DNA of 48,512 nucleotides. Origin: Candidatus Faecalibacterium gallistercoris (GTDB lineage: Bacteria > Bacillota > Clostridia > Oscillospirales > Ruminococcaceae). The notes below the pieces were generated by a model that had not been told where the DNA came from, did not search any database, and worked only from the letters and a program-made list of their open reading frames with translations. The DNA lies in assembly GCA_019116585.1 (NCBI GenBank), contig DXBJ01000033.1, positions 1 through 48,512 of the forward strand, written 5' to 3'. Each line of letters starts with the position of its first letter. Positions within the stretch are counted from its first letter, which is position 1. Shown in pieces: positions 1-7,582 of the stretch. The position numbers and the translations under genes are program-made.

Positions 1-143
1 CGAGCTCCGCTGCGGGCAATCCATAGAATCCCGTTGAAGTGAGCCCGAAGGTCCTTTTGAGGGCGTCCCATATGATGTTTGGGCAGCATGGGTTCTATGA
101 TGGCCCATTCTGCATCTGTTACCTCATAACGATGAATCGTCAT
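1..143 (-). CDS. IS5-family transposase, N-terminal fragment (runs off left edge)
   Basis: The minus strand starts with ATG at 143 and reads without a stop to the window edge. The 47 visible residues begin MTIHRYEVTDAEWAIIEPML and continue through a GRPQKDLRAHFNGILW motif to ARSGAR. This is the DUF4096 N-terminal domain of IS5-family (IS427/IS1031-like) transposases, which bind the element ends and precede the DDE catalytic domain. The catalytic part lies outside the window, so it cannot be said whether the gene is intact. The sequence is clearly less GC-rich than the chromosomal genes to its right, as expected for a mobile element. Confidence 0.9.
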   Translation of the reverse strand, partial: MTIHRYEVTDAEWAIIEPMLPKHHMGRPQKDLRAHFNGILWIARSGA

Positions 144-233
144 GCTATCACTTCCTTGTACTGTCTATGATAGAATCCTTTTATGTCTTTTTCTTGTCTT
201 TTTGTGCAATTTTGAGTTTTCAGGTACACCCTA
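144..233 (-). mobile_element. Left (5') end region of the IS5-family element
   Basis: AT-rich leader upstream of the transposase start, with a weak purine-rich RBS (AAGGAAG) just before the ATG. Read on the minus strand, the likely element tip is AGGGTGTACCTGAAAACTC near 215-233, after which the composition turns GC-rich. The terminal repeat cannot be confirmed because the partner end is outside the window, so the boundary is an estimate. Confidence 0.5.
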
Positions 234-290
234 ATGCCCGACGCGCAGCTGCACAAAGCCTTCGGGGCGCCGGGAAAGGCGGTCATAAAT

Positions 291-345
291 GAAAAGCGGA
301 GCGCCAGCGGCAGGACGAAACCCTGTCTCTGGCGCTTTGCTTTTC
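291..345. repeat. Long imperfect inverted repeat (17-base arms)
   Basis: GAAAAGCGGAGCGCCAG at 291-307 pairs with CTGGCGCTTTGCTTTTC at 329-345 with two mismatches, around a 21-base loop. No clear T-run follows on either strand, so it is not a good intrinsic terminator. It sits between the IS end and the group II intron remnant. It may be an old chromosomal hairpin or part of a mobile-element end. Confidence 0.55.
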
Positions 346-419
346 CGCCGCCCCGTCTGGATCGCGCTTTTCCTTTCATGAGATTGTTACAATTAGTTTG
401 GCATCAAGTGCTTCATTCC

Positions 420-436
420 CTGGCTCTTCGAGCCAG
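420..436. repeat. Perfect 7-bp hairpin abutting the intron 3' end
   Basis: CTGGCTC (420-426), a TTC loop and GAGCCAG (430-436) form a small perfect hairpin. It touches the predicted 3' end of the group II intron remnant (CTATCACTAT on the minus strand). It is probably the start of the 3' exon. Several bacterial group II intron classes prefer sites next to stem-loops, which would fit, but the class here is not proven. Confidence 0.5.
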
Positions 437-483
437 ATAGTGATAGGTAATCCTTTGAAGTTATCGCCGGATTTTCCCCCACT

Positions 484-522
484 CCACACCGTGCATGCAG
501 CTTTCACCTCACACGGCGTTCC
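484..522 (-). other. Group II intron domain V
   Basis: Minus-strand GGAACGCCGTGTGAGGTGAA followed by AGCTGCATGCACGGTGTGG. The lower helix (ACGCCGTG with CACGGTGT) and the GTGAAA apical loop match the catalytic hairpin of bacterial group II introns. The upper helix pairs poorly (TGAG opposite TGCA), which suggests decay. The GAGTGGGGGAAA segment that commonly follows this domain is present at 471-483. Confidence 0.78.
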
Positions 523-584
523 ATCGAAAATAAATCTCACTTTTTCAAACATAACTTACACACTCCGTAACAGCATACAGGCGC

Positions 585-797
585 TTACGCCACGGCAGAA
601 AGTCCTGCCAGTTCGCGCAGGCGGTTGAGTTTCTTGATTTGCTTTTTGTTCAGTTGGAGTTCCCGCAGATACTTTTGGATGGTTTCTGTCCTGGTGGCAT
701 GGATCAGGAAATGAACAGTCTCTGTTACAAGGATCAGGTTGCTGTACTTGTCAGTTCCGCCGTTTTCCAGCGGAACCTTATGGTGACAGCGTATAAG
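585..797 (-). pseudogene. Group II intron reverse transcriptase, C-terminal HNH fragment
   Basis: About 70 codons end in TAA at 585-587. The peptide contains CHHKVPLENGGTDKYSNLIL, then VTETVHFLIHA, and ends LNRLRELAGLSAVA. This is the HNH endonuclease tail of group II intron-encoded proteins (RT, maturase X, DNA-binding, HNH), which nicks the bottom strand during retrohoming. The first Cys pair of the HNH and everything upstream are missing. An in-frame TGA sits at 798-800, and no RT sequence is visible beyond it. It is a dead fragment. Confidence 0.85.
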
Positions 798-895
798 TCA
801 CACTTTCACCGTCCTTATTTCACTCCAAATCATGGTGTTTTTCGTAAAATTTCGGCGATTACACGTTAAAATACTCGATTGGTTTATTCTGTGTT

Positions 896-2701
896 ACCTG
901 GCCGGAAGCGGCGCTGCGGGCCAACATCCATTGTCAGATCTCCCTGGTCCTCAACCGCATCTACACCGAGTGGTATCCCTCCAGGGGGTATCCCTTCAAC
1001 ATCAGCGGCTCCCCCGGCTACGACCAGGCCTACGTCCACGGGCGCACCGTCTTTGACGTGATGGTCCGCCTCACCGACGACATCTTCAACACCTATATCC
1101 GCAAGACCGGCACCGTCAACCCCTATTTTTCCGAGTACTGCGACGGCAAGACGGTCTCCTGCCCCGGCCTCAAGCAGTGGGGCACCGTCACCCTGGCCCA
1201 GCAGGGCCGCAGCCCCCTGTCCATCCTCCAATACTACTACGGCGACGACATCGAGATCGTCCGCACCTCCAACATCGCCTCCATCCCCGAGAGCTATCCC
1301 GGCAGCCCGGTGCGCCAGGGGGACCGCGGGTCCAGCGTTTTCACCCTGCAGCGGCAGCTCAACCGCATCACCAAGGATTACCCCTTCTTCGGCACGCTGG
1401 AGGCCGACGGCATCTTCGGCTCTCAGATGGCCGGCACGGTCCAGCGGTTCCAGCGGCAGTTCAACCTCACCGCCGACGGGGTGGTGGGCCGCCAGACCTG
1501 GTACAAGATCAGCTACATCTACGTCTCGGTCAAGGACCTGGCGGAGCTGACCAGCGAGGGCGAGACCGCCTCCGGCATCCTCTCGGACGGCTCCTGGGGC
1601 GGCACGACCCTGCGCACCGGGTCCCGGGGCAGCGCGGTGGAGCAGCTGCAGTTCTGGCTCAACACCATCAGCCAGTACGTCTCTGCCATCCCCTCGGTGA
1701 CGGTGGACGGCCGGTTCGGCAGCGGGACCGAGGCGGCGGTCCGGGCTTTCCAGCGGCGGTTCGGCCTCGAGGCGGACGGCGTGGTGGGCGAAGCCACCTG
1801 GAACGCGATCTACGCCCAGTTCTTCAGCATCCAGTCGGACAACGGCACCCCCAACGCCTACCCCGGCACCGCCCTCCGCCAGGGGGACGAGGGCCAGAAC
1901 GTCCGCCTGGTCCAGTTCTGGCTCAAGATCGCCCGCACCGTCTACACCGCCCTGAACAACCCCACCGTGGACGGCCGGTTCGGTCCGTCCACCCAGCGGG
2001 CGGTGGAAGCCTTCCAGCGGTACTTCGGGCTGACGGCGGACGGCGTCGTCGGCCGCACCACCTGGAACAAGCTGCGGGAGGTGTACACCGACATCGCCAA
2101 CGACCTGCTTGCCGAAAGCCTGCGCCCCGGCGAGTTCCCGGGCGTGCTGCGGCGGGGGTCCAGCGGGCGGGCCGTGCGGGAGCTGCAATATTACCTCTAC
2201 CTGATGCACTCCTACGACACCAGTATCCCCACCGTGACTATCGACGGGGTGTACGGGGCGTCCACCGAGGCGGCGGTCCGGGCCTTCCAGCGGCTGGCGG
2301 GGCTGACGGTGGACGGCGTGGCCGGCCGCTCCACCTGGGAGAACCTCTATGCCCAGGCCAACCGCCTGCGGCTGTCGGGCCCGGTCATCACCGTCAACCG
2401 GATGCCCTATCCCGGCGCGCCCTTGTCCCTGGGCTCGTCGGGGGACGCGGTGCTGTATTACACCGTGATGCTGTCCCGCATCGCCTACTATTACGACACC
2501 GTCTCCAGCCCCGGCATCCTGTCGGCCTACACCGAAGGGGTGGAGACGGGCACCCGCAGCCTGCAGCAGCTCCTGGGCCTGCCGGTGACCGGCGCCGTGG
2601 ACGACGACACCTGGGAAGCCGCCGAGGGCCTGGGCCTGGCCCTGCTGACCGGCGCGCTGGAGCCGGGGGCCGCGCCTCTCCCCCAGCCGGAGGAGGACTG
2701 A
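896..2701 (+). pseudogene. SpoIID-like / multi-PG_binding_1 cell-wall protein, 5'-truncated
   Basis: The reading frame is open from about 896 (TWPEAALRANI) with no start codon at the junction. The first possible starts are GTG 1058 and ATG 1061, which lack an RBS. Residues before the repeats resemble the SpoIID amidase-enhancer/lytic-transglycosylase fold: WPEAALRANI matches the WPDEALKAQAV core, and LAQQGRSPLSILQYYYGDD matches its end. Five peptidoglycan-binding repeats follow, each with an FQR..GL.ADGVVG..TW core: about 1292-1507, 1604-1819, 1853-2077, 2120-2347 and a weaker one at 2408-2635. The truncation removes the segment that in SpoIID carries the catalytic Glu just before WP. Clostridial homologues normally begin about 40 residues earlier. 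The remaining gene is otherwise undamaged, so the loss may be recent. Confidence 0.85.
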
Positions 2702-2704
2702 GCC

Positions 2705-3397
2705 ATGGCCCGCTTACTGATTTACGACAACTACACCGACCGGGTCTTTACCTATCCCACCGTGGACGAGAACGACTCCATGCCCTACAGCACCGAGAGC
2801 ACCCTGCTGGTGCGGGAGTTCCGGGGGCAGTCGGGCAGCCCCACCCTCTGGACCACCACCTCCGCCATGGAGGCCTGGAACCTGACCCGCCGCCGGTATG
2901 GCCGGGGCATCCATGTGGGGTACGCCTTCCGCCGCATCTGGGAGGGGGGCCACGGCACCCGCAGCCAGCACTACGCGGGGGTCTCCTTCGACGTGGGGCA
3001 GACCACCACCGCCGAGCACCGCACCGAGATCTTCAACGCAGCCCTGCGCACCGGGGCCTGGGGCTATGTGGAGCCCCTCTCCCTCACCCCCACCTGGGTC
3101 CACTTTGACCGCCGGTACGGGGTGCCCGCCTGCTCGGGCACCACCTCGGGCTACCCCACCCTCCGCCGGGGCAGCCGGGGCTGCTACGTCATGATCCTGC
3201 AGGACGCCCTGTCCACCCTGGGCTACCCCACCGGCGAGCGGATCGACGGGGTGTTCGGCGTCCTGACCGAGAACGCCCTCAAGGGCTACCAGCGGCGCAA
3301 CTGGCTGACCGCCGACGGCGTCTGCGGCTGCAACAGCTGGGCCAAGATCTCCACCTCCGTGCTGGGTGTGGGCCGGACGGCAACCACCATCGACTAG
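2705..3397 (+). CDS. VanY/M15-like peptidoglycan-binding protein
   Basis: A 230-residue protein starting at ATG 2705, three bases after the upstream stop, with a GGAGGAGG RBS inside the end of the upstream gene. The N-terminal half has SQHYAGVSFDVG (about 94-105), a W-G turn and TWVHFDRRYG (about 133-142). These give the H/D/H zinc-ligand pattern of D-Ala-D-Ala carboxypeptidase-like M15 domains. The C-terminal 75 residues form one PG_binding_1 repeat (GVFGVLTENALKGYQRRNWL...ADGVCG). No signal peptide is visible, which suits delivery from the mother cell or non-classical export. Together with its neighbour it looks like a cell-wall or spore-cortex remodelling pair. The exact peptidase activity is inferred. 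Confidence 0.8.
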   Translation: MARLLIYDNYTDRVFTYPTVDENDSMPYSTESTLLVREFRGQSGSPTLWTTTSAMEAWNLTRRRYGRGIHVGYAFRRIWEGGHGTRSQHYAGVSFDVGQTTTAEHRTEIFNAALRTGAWGYVEPLSLTPTWVHFDRRYGVPACSGTTSGYPTLRRGSRGCYVMILQDALSTLGYPTGERIDGVFGVLTENALKGYQRRNWLTADGVCGCNSWAKISTSVLGVGRTATTID

Positions 3398-3426
3398 TTG
3401 CAAACCCCGGCGAAACGTGCTAAAAT
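3398..3426 (+). promoter_or_regulatory. Sigma-A promoter for the aminotransferase gene
   Basis: TTGCAA (3398-3403), a 17-base spacer and TAAAAT (3421-3426), with TGC before the -10 as an extended -10 element. It starts right after the stop of the peptidase-like gene and lies 37 bases before the aminotransferase ATG, which has an AAGGAG-type RBS. Confidence 0.75.
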
Positions 3427-3463
3427 GAGCAGAGCACAAACATAAAGGAGTGGGAATGTAAGG

Positions 3464-4627
3464 ATGGAATTTTCCAAGCGGATGAAGCTGTTCGGGGACG
3501 AGATCTTCGCGGCCCTGAACGACAAGAAGGTGGCTCTGGAAGCCCAGGGCCGCACGATCTACAACCTGAGCGTGGGCACGCCCGACTTTGCCCCGGCGCC
3601 CCACATCCGGCAGGCGCTGCTGGACGCCGCCGCCAACCCTGAAAACTGGAAGTACAGCCTGCGGGACATCCCCGAGATGCTGCAGGCCGTGTGCAGCTAC
3701 TACAAGCGGCGGTTCGGGGTGGACATCACCCCCGACCAGGTGGCCAGCTGCAACGGCAGCCAGGAGGGCTGCGGCCACATCGGCATGGTGCTGTGCGATG
3801 AAGGGGACACCGTCCTCCTGCCCAACCCCTGCTACCCCGTGTTCATCGCCGGGGCCAAGCTGGCCGGGGCCGTGCCTTTCTACTACCCGCTGGTTAAAAA
3901 ACACGGCTTTTTACCCTATGTAAAGGGCATTCCCGAGGACGTCGCCCGCCGGGCCAAGTATATGATCGTCTCCCTGCCCGCCAACCCCGTGGGCAGCGTG
4001 GGCACCCCCGCCCTCTACGAGGAGCTGGTGGCCTTCGCCAAGAAGTACGACATCCTCCTGATCCACGACAACGCCTACAGCGACATCATCTTTGACGGGG
4101 CCGAGGGCCACAGCCTGTTCAACACCCCCGGCGCCATGGACGTGGGGGTGGAGTTCTTCAGCCTGTCCAAGAGCTTCGACGTCACCGGGGCACGGATCAG
4201 CTTCCTGGTGGGGCGGCCCGACGTGGTGGCGGCTTTCCGCCGGCTGCGGGGGCAGATCGACTTCGGGATGTTCCTGCCCATCCAGAAGGCGGCCATTGCC
4301 GCCCTCACCGGCCCCCTGGACATGGTCCGGGATCAGTGCGCCGTCTATCAGCAGCGCCGGGACGCCCTGTGCGGCGGCCTGCGCTCCATCGGCTGGGATG
4401 TGCCCGACAGCCACGGCAGCATGTTCGTCTGGGCGCCCATCCCGCCCAAGTACGCCAGCAGCATGGATTTCTGCATGGACCTGGTGGAAAAAAGCGGCGT
4501 GCTGTGCACCCCGGGCTCCAGCTTTGGCCCCGCGGGCGAAGGCTACGTCCGCTTTGCCCTGACCATGCCCGCCGGGCAGATCGCCCAGGCGGTGCAGGCC
4601 ATTGCCGAAAGCGGCATCCTTGCCTGA
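3464..4627 (+). CDS. PLP-dependent aminotransferase class I/II (LL-DAP aminotransferase-like)
   Basis: 387 residues, normal for fold-type I aminotransferases. Visible features are LSVGTPDF near residue 32 (substrate loop), NGSQEG around 101, NPCYPVF, SLPANPVG (the Asn contacts PLP), and DNAYSDIIF. SLSKSFDVTGARISF follows, with K236 as the Schiff-base lysine. The C-terminus has VRFAL with the carboxylate-binding Arg. The overall pattern is that of the YugH/LL-diaminopimelate aminotransferase branch, which acts on amino acids such as Ala, Asp or DAP; the substrate cannot be fixed from sequence. Because a lysA gene lies in the same window, a DAP-pathway role is possible but unproven. It is transcribed alone, between its own promoter and terminator. 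Confidence 0.9.
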   Translation: MEFSKRMKLFGDEIFAALNDKKVALEAQGRTIYNLSVGTPDFAPAPHIRQALLDAAANPENWKYSLRDIPEMLQAVCSYYKRRFGVDITPDQVASCNGSQEGCGHIGMVLCDEGDTVLLPNPCYPVFIAGAKLAGAVPFYYPLVKKHGFLPYVKGIPEDVARRAKYMIVSLPANPVGSVGTPALYEELVAFAKKYDILLIHDNAYSDIIFDGAEGHSLFNTPGAMDVGVEFFSLSKSFDVTGARISFLVGRPDVVAAFRRLRGQIDFGMFLPIQKAAIAALTGPLDMVRDQCAVYQQRRDALCGGLRSIGWDVPDSHGSMFVWAPIPPKYASSMDFCMDLVEKSGVLCTPGSSFGPAGEGYVRFALTMPAGQIAQAVQAIAESGILA

Positions 4628-4638
4628 AAAAGCATTCA

Positions 4639-4668
4639 GCCGGAAGGAGCGGTCCTTCCGGCTTTTTT
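4639..4668 (+). terminator. Intrinsic terminator of the aminotransferase gene
   Basis: GCCGGAAGG (4639-4647) pairs perfectly with CCTTCCGGC (4654-4662), followed by six T. It begins 12 bases after the stop codon. Confidence 0.92.
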
Positions 4669-4687
4669 GCGCCTTTTTTCTGTTTGC

Positions 4688-4714
4688 TGAAACGCTCTGC
4701 CCTCCCCGTTCGTC
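4688..4714 (+). promoter_or_regulatory. ECF-type promoter upstream of the sigma-factor gene
   Basis: TGAAAC (4688-4693), a 17-base GC-rich spacer and CGTC (4711-4714). This is the AAC/CGTC signature recognised by group 4 (ECF) sigma factors and resembles the sigma-W/sigma-X promoters of Bacillus. It sits just after the upstream terminator and before the ECF gene, so autoregulation is the simple reading. No convincing sigma-A boxes are seen nearby. Confidence 0.65.
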
Positions 4715-4777
4715 TTACAGACAGAAGCGGCTGCAAGGCAGCAGCGTGGGCCGGGCCGCTGCAGGGAGGTGGATCTT

Positions 4778-5263
4778 TTGTGGGAAACGCTCTATGACAG
4801 CTTTTGGGACAAGCTCTGCCGCTTTTGCTGCCGGCTGACGCGGGACCAGGACGCCGCCGAGGACCTGGCCCAGGAGACCTTTCTCCGGGCCATGGGCCAC
4901 GCAGGGCTGCTGAGCTCCCTGTCCGCCCCCCAGCAGAAAGCCTGGCTTTTTGAGACGGCCCACAACCTTTACTGCGACGCCGCCCGCCGGGCCGCCAAAG
5001 AGCAGGAGCTGCTGCAAAAGTACGCCCCCGCCCCCGGCGAAGAGCCTGCCGACGATACCGCCTCCCTGGCCATGTCCGGGGTGGAGCTGGCCGCCGTCTT
5101 TGACAAGCTGCCTCTGCGGGACGCCGCCCTTTTTTCCATGCGGTACGACGAAGGCTACACCGCCGCCGAGCTGGCCAAAATGACCGGCGAGCCCGCCGCT
5201 ACCATCCGCACCCGGCTGCACCGCATCCGCAAACACTTACAGCAAACACTCAAGGAGGACTAA
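4778..5263 (+). CDS. ECF (sigma-70 family) RNA polymerase sigma factor
   Basis: About 161 residues. Region 2 is seen in FCCRLTRDQDAAEDLAQETF (DNA melting and core binding). Region 4 is LPLRDAALFSMRYDEGYTAA followed by ELAKMTGEPAATIRTRLHRI, a helix-turn-helix that reads the -35. TTG at 4778 is preferred as the start because AGGGAGG at 4763-4769 is 8 bases upstream; the in-frame GTG at 4769 would overlap that RBS. A hypothetical gene follows after only 3 bases. No anti-sigma factor with a membrane segment is present, which is unusual. The short linker between regions 2 and 4 marks it as ECF rather than a housekeeping or sporulation sigma. Confidence 0.93.
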   Translation: MWETLYDSFWDKLCRFCCRLTRDQDAAEDLAQETFLRAMGHAGLLSSLSAPQQKAWLFETAHNLYCDAARRAAKEQELLQKYAPAPGEEPADDTASLAMSGVELAAVFDKLPLRDAALFSMRYDEGYTAAELAKMTGEPAATIRTRLHRIRKHLQQTLKED

Positions 5264-5266
5264 ACC

Positions 5267-6469
5267 ATGGGCAAAAAACTTGTGATCGACACCATGTTCT
5301 GCGACCTGCGCAAAATGCAGGAATCCACCCTCGCCCAGTACGACAGCATCCGCATCAGCGCCATGATCGTCATGACCAACGCCCGCGCCCGGGAGCTGAT
5401 GAGCCGCTATCCTTTCGAGATGGACTGCATGCACACGCTGGACCTGGACGACGAGACCACCCTGAACACCCTCAACGGCAAGACCCTGTTCACCGGCCGC
5501 AACACCCCCAACGGGCGGCAGTACCTGGTGGTGAACGGGATGATGACCATCACCCCCGACGCCGGAGACGCCCTGCGCCAGTATATGGGGATGATGATCA
5601 ACGGCATGGTCTACTGCCCCGACTCCCTGGCCACCGTCCTGGCCAGCAAGGCCGCCGTCAACGGCAAGGTGGAGACCTACCCCGACGGAGCGGTGGTGCT
5701 GCGGAGCAACGCCGTCCTCGACCGCGCCTTTGCCCTGCGGGCCGAGCCGGGCCGCCTTTACTGGGCCGCCAAGCGGCTGATCGCCGTGGACAGCGCCCTG
5801 GACGGGGAGGAGCTGGCCGCCCGGGGGGTGCGCTTTGCCGCCCGGGAGGCCTACCTCGCCGAGAGCCTGGCCGAAAGCCTGGCCCCCCTCTTCGACCCCG
5901 ACACCCAGCTGACCATCCTGCCCGACGGCGTCACGGTGGAGCAGGACGACCTGACCCTGAACGGCACGGCCCTGCGCCGTCTGGGGGACAGCCTGGTGGT
6001 GCTGGGGGACCTGCGCCTGACCGAGGACTGCGCCGAAGCCCTGAGCAACCTGGAATACCTGCAGGTGGAGGGGGACATCTACCTGCCCGAGAGCCTGGCC
6101 GACGCGCTGGACGCCGTCACCGAGACCCTCTTTGACGGGGAGGTCCACTATCTGGCGGGCAAGCCGCTGTACGGCAAGATGGAGCTGACGGTGGACCAGA
6201 GCCTGCTGGACGCCTTCCCCGACGGGCTGACCCTGGTGGACTGCAAGAGCGTCACCCTGGCCGCCAGCCTGACCTCCGCCGCCGTCCTCGAGCACCTGGC
6301 CTTCTACGACTGCAAGGACATCACCTGCCCCGCCGCTCTGGAAAGCGCGGTCCGCGCCGTCTCCACCGGCGTGGGCGGCGTCACCCTTTCCGACGCGCCG
6401 GAGGAGGCCGGCGCATCCGGCGACGACGCCGGCACCCAGCGCATCGACGCCATGAGCTATGTGCTGTAA
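5267..6469 (+). CDS. Conserved-looking 400-residue repeat protein of unknown function, sigma-linked
   Basis: Starts at ATG 5267 with AAGGAGG at 5251-5257, three bases after the sigma-factor stop, so translation is probably coupled. No signal peptide or membrane helix is seen. The sequence is acidic and rich in short beta-strand-turn units: LVVNGMMTITPDAGDAL, DLTLNGTALRRLGDSLVVLG, DLRLTEDCAEALSNLEYLQ and VEGDIYLPESLADALDAV. Hydrophobic residues alternate with G/N/D turns roughly every 20-25 residues, which suggests a solenoid (beta-helix or leucine-rich type). Tandem duplications such as AESLAESLA also occur. No catalytic motif is recognised. Its position suggests it is the effector or regulator of the ECF sigma factor, possibly a cytosolic anti-sigma or stress protein. 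That is inference only. Confidence 0.85.
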   Translation: MGKKLVIDTMFCDLRKMQESTLAQYDSIRISAMIVMTNARARELMSRYPFEMDCMHTLDLDDETTLNTLNGKTLFTGRNTPNGRQYLVVNGMMTITPDAGDALRQYMGMMINGMVYCPDSLATVLASKAAVNGKVETYPDGAVVLRSNAVLDRAFALRAEPGRLYWAAKRLIAVDSALDGEELAARGVRFAAREAYLAESLAESLAPLFDPDTQLTILPDGVTVEQDDLTLNGTALRRLGDSLVVLGDLRLTEDCAEALSNLEYLQVEGDIYLPESLADALDAVTETLFDGEVHYLAGKPLYGKMELTVDQSLLDAFPDGLTLVDCKSVTLAASLTSAAVLEHLAFYDCKDITCPAALESAVRAVSTGVGGVTLSDAPEEAGASGDDAGTQRIDAMSYVL

Positions 6470-6535
6470 ACAAAAAGCGGCTCCGCCCCGCCGGGGCCAA
6501 GCCGCCATGTGATCCAAATCCACACTCTGTTCTTT

Positions 6536-6570
6536 CCCGCCCAGGGCTAAGGCCCTGGGCGGGGTTTTTT
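6536..6570 (+). terminator. Intrinsic terminator of the sigma/repeat-protein operon
   Basis: CCCGCCCAGGGC (6536-6547) and GCCCTGGGCGGG form a 12-bp GC stem with a 4-base loop, followed by TTTTTT at 6565-6570. It also separates this operon from the convergent dehydrogenase gene. Confidence 0.93.
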
Positions 6571-6595
6571 GCCGGCCGGCTGCCGCCGGCGCCGG

Positions 6596-7555
6596 TCAGT
6601 TGACGATGTTTTCCTCCCGGCCGGCCAGGAAGGCGGCAAGATTGTTCGCCGTGATCTCCATCAGCCGCCGGAGGGCCCCGCCGGTGGCCCACGCCACATG
6701 GGGGGTAAAGAGGGTGCGGGGCGCCTGCCGCAGGGGGCTGTCCGCCGGCAGGGGCTCCACTGCAAAGGCGTCGGCGGCGTACCAGCCCAGCCGCCCCGCC
6801 TCCAGAGCGGCGGCCACTGCCCCCTCGTCCACCAGGGCGCCCCGGGCGGTGTTGAGCAGGACGGCCCCCGGCTTCATCCGGGCCAGGGCCTCCGCCCCGA
6901 TCAGCCCCCGGGTGGCGGGGGTGGCCGGGCAGTGGAGGCTGACCACGTCGCTTTCGGCCAGCAGGGTATCCAGCGGAACGAACTCCACCCCGTCGCCGGC
7001 GTACTCCGGCCGGCGGGTGCGGGTCCAGGCCAGCACCCGCATCCCGAACGCCTGCGCCAGCCGCGCGGTCTGCCGCCCGATGTTGCCGTACCCGCAGACG
7101 CCGAAGGTCTTGCCGTACAGCTCCACCTGGGGCAGGATGCCGTACTTTGCCGGGATGTCCAGCTGCCAGTAGCCGTCCCGCAGGGCGCGGTCCTGCCGCT
7201 CGGGGCACTGGCAGACCGTCAGCAGCAGGCTGAAGGCCATCTGGGCCACGCTGTAGGTGGAGTAGGCCGGCACGTTGGCCACCTTGACCCCATGCCGGCG
7301 GCAGGCCGCCAGGTCCAGGTTGTCGGTGCCGGTGGCGATGATGCCCACCCAGCGCAGGTTGGGGCACTGGGCCAGGATGGCTTCGTCCATCCGGCATTTG
7401 TTCAGCACCACCAGCTCGGCATCCCCGATCCGGCGGGCGATCTCCTCGTAGGGGGTGCGGACGTACTCCACGGTGTCCGGCACCAGAGCCCGCAGCCCCG
7501 ACCAGTCCAGATCCCCCGGCTCCATCACGTAGCTTTCGAGAATGACCAGTTTCAT
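6596..7555 (-). CDS. D-2-hydroxyacid dehydrogenase (NAD-dependent)
   Basis: 319 residues from ATG 7555; the in-frame GTG 9 bases upstream lies too close to the AAGGA RBS. The Rossmann signature GVCGYGNIGRQTARLAQAFG is near residues 145-165. Catalytic residues are visible as Arg in NTARGALVDEGAV, Glu in AVEPLP and His in FTPHVAWAT. The family (PF00389/PF02826) oxidises D-2-hydroxyacids or reduces 2-oxoacids: D-lactate, glycerate, hydroxypyruvate or phosphoglycerate. Length and GIIATGTDNLDLAACRRHGV fit the glycerate/hydroxypyruvate reductase group rather than SerA, because no ACT domain is present. The GNAT-like gene ends 27 bases upstream, so they may be co-transcribed. Confidence 0.92.
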   Translation of the reverse strand: MKLVILESYVMEPGDLDWSGLRALVPDTVEYVRTPYEEIARRIGDAELVVLNKCRMDEAILAQCPNLRWVGIIATGTDNLDLAACRRHGVKVANVPAYSTYSVAQMAFSLLLTVCQCPERQDRALRDGYWQLDIPAKYGILPQVELYGKTFGVCGYGNIGRQTARLAQAFGMRVLAWTRTRRPEYAGDGVEFVPLDTLLAESDVVSLHCPATPATRGLIGAEALARMKPGAVLLNTARGALVDEGAVAAALEAGRLGWYAADAFAVEPLPADSPLRQAPRTLFTPHVAWATGGALRRLMEITANNLAAFLAGREENIVN

Positions 7556-7582
7556 CGTTTTCACATTCCTTCCCAGTTTCGT

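Larger units (their letters stand above)
436..895 (-). mobile_element. Group II intron remnant (3' portion only)
   Basis: Read on the minus strand, this stretch has the order expected at the 3' end of a group II intron. The C-terminal HNH part of the intron-encoded reverse transcriptase comes first, then its stop at 585-587, a short AT-rich spacer, domain V (484-522), and a tail ending GGATTACCTATCACTAT at about 437. The 5' half of the intron (domains I-IV and the RT palm) is absent. At about 895 the sequence switches directly into a plus-strand chromosomal gene that is itself 5'-truncated. The stretch 798-895 has no recognisable coding sense. The remnant cannot splice. Confidence 0.8.

Noticed and set aside
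585..797. Retron or diversity-generating retroelement reverse transcriptase
   Set aside because: The HNH tail, domain V and intron 3' end together identify a group II intron. No variable repeat or msr/msd is seen.
884..2209. Long minus-strand frame opposite the PG-binding gene
   Set aside because: Gly/Ala/Val-rich antisense translation with no homology. The plus-strand repeats clearly define the gene.
5237..6523. Minus-strand frame opposite the sigma-linked repeat protein
   Set aside because: No RBS, biased composition typical of antisense GC-rich sequence, and it overlaps a well-supported gene and terminator.
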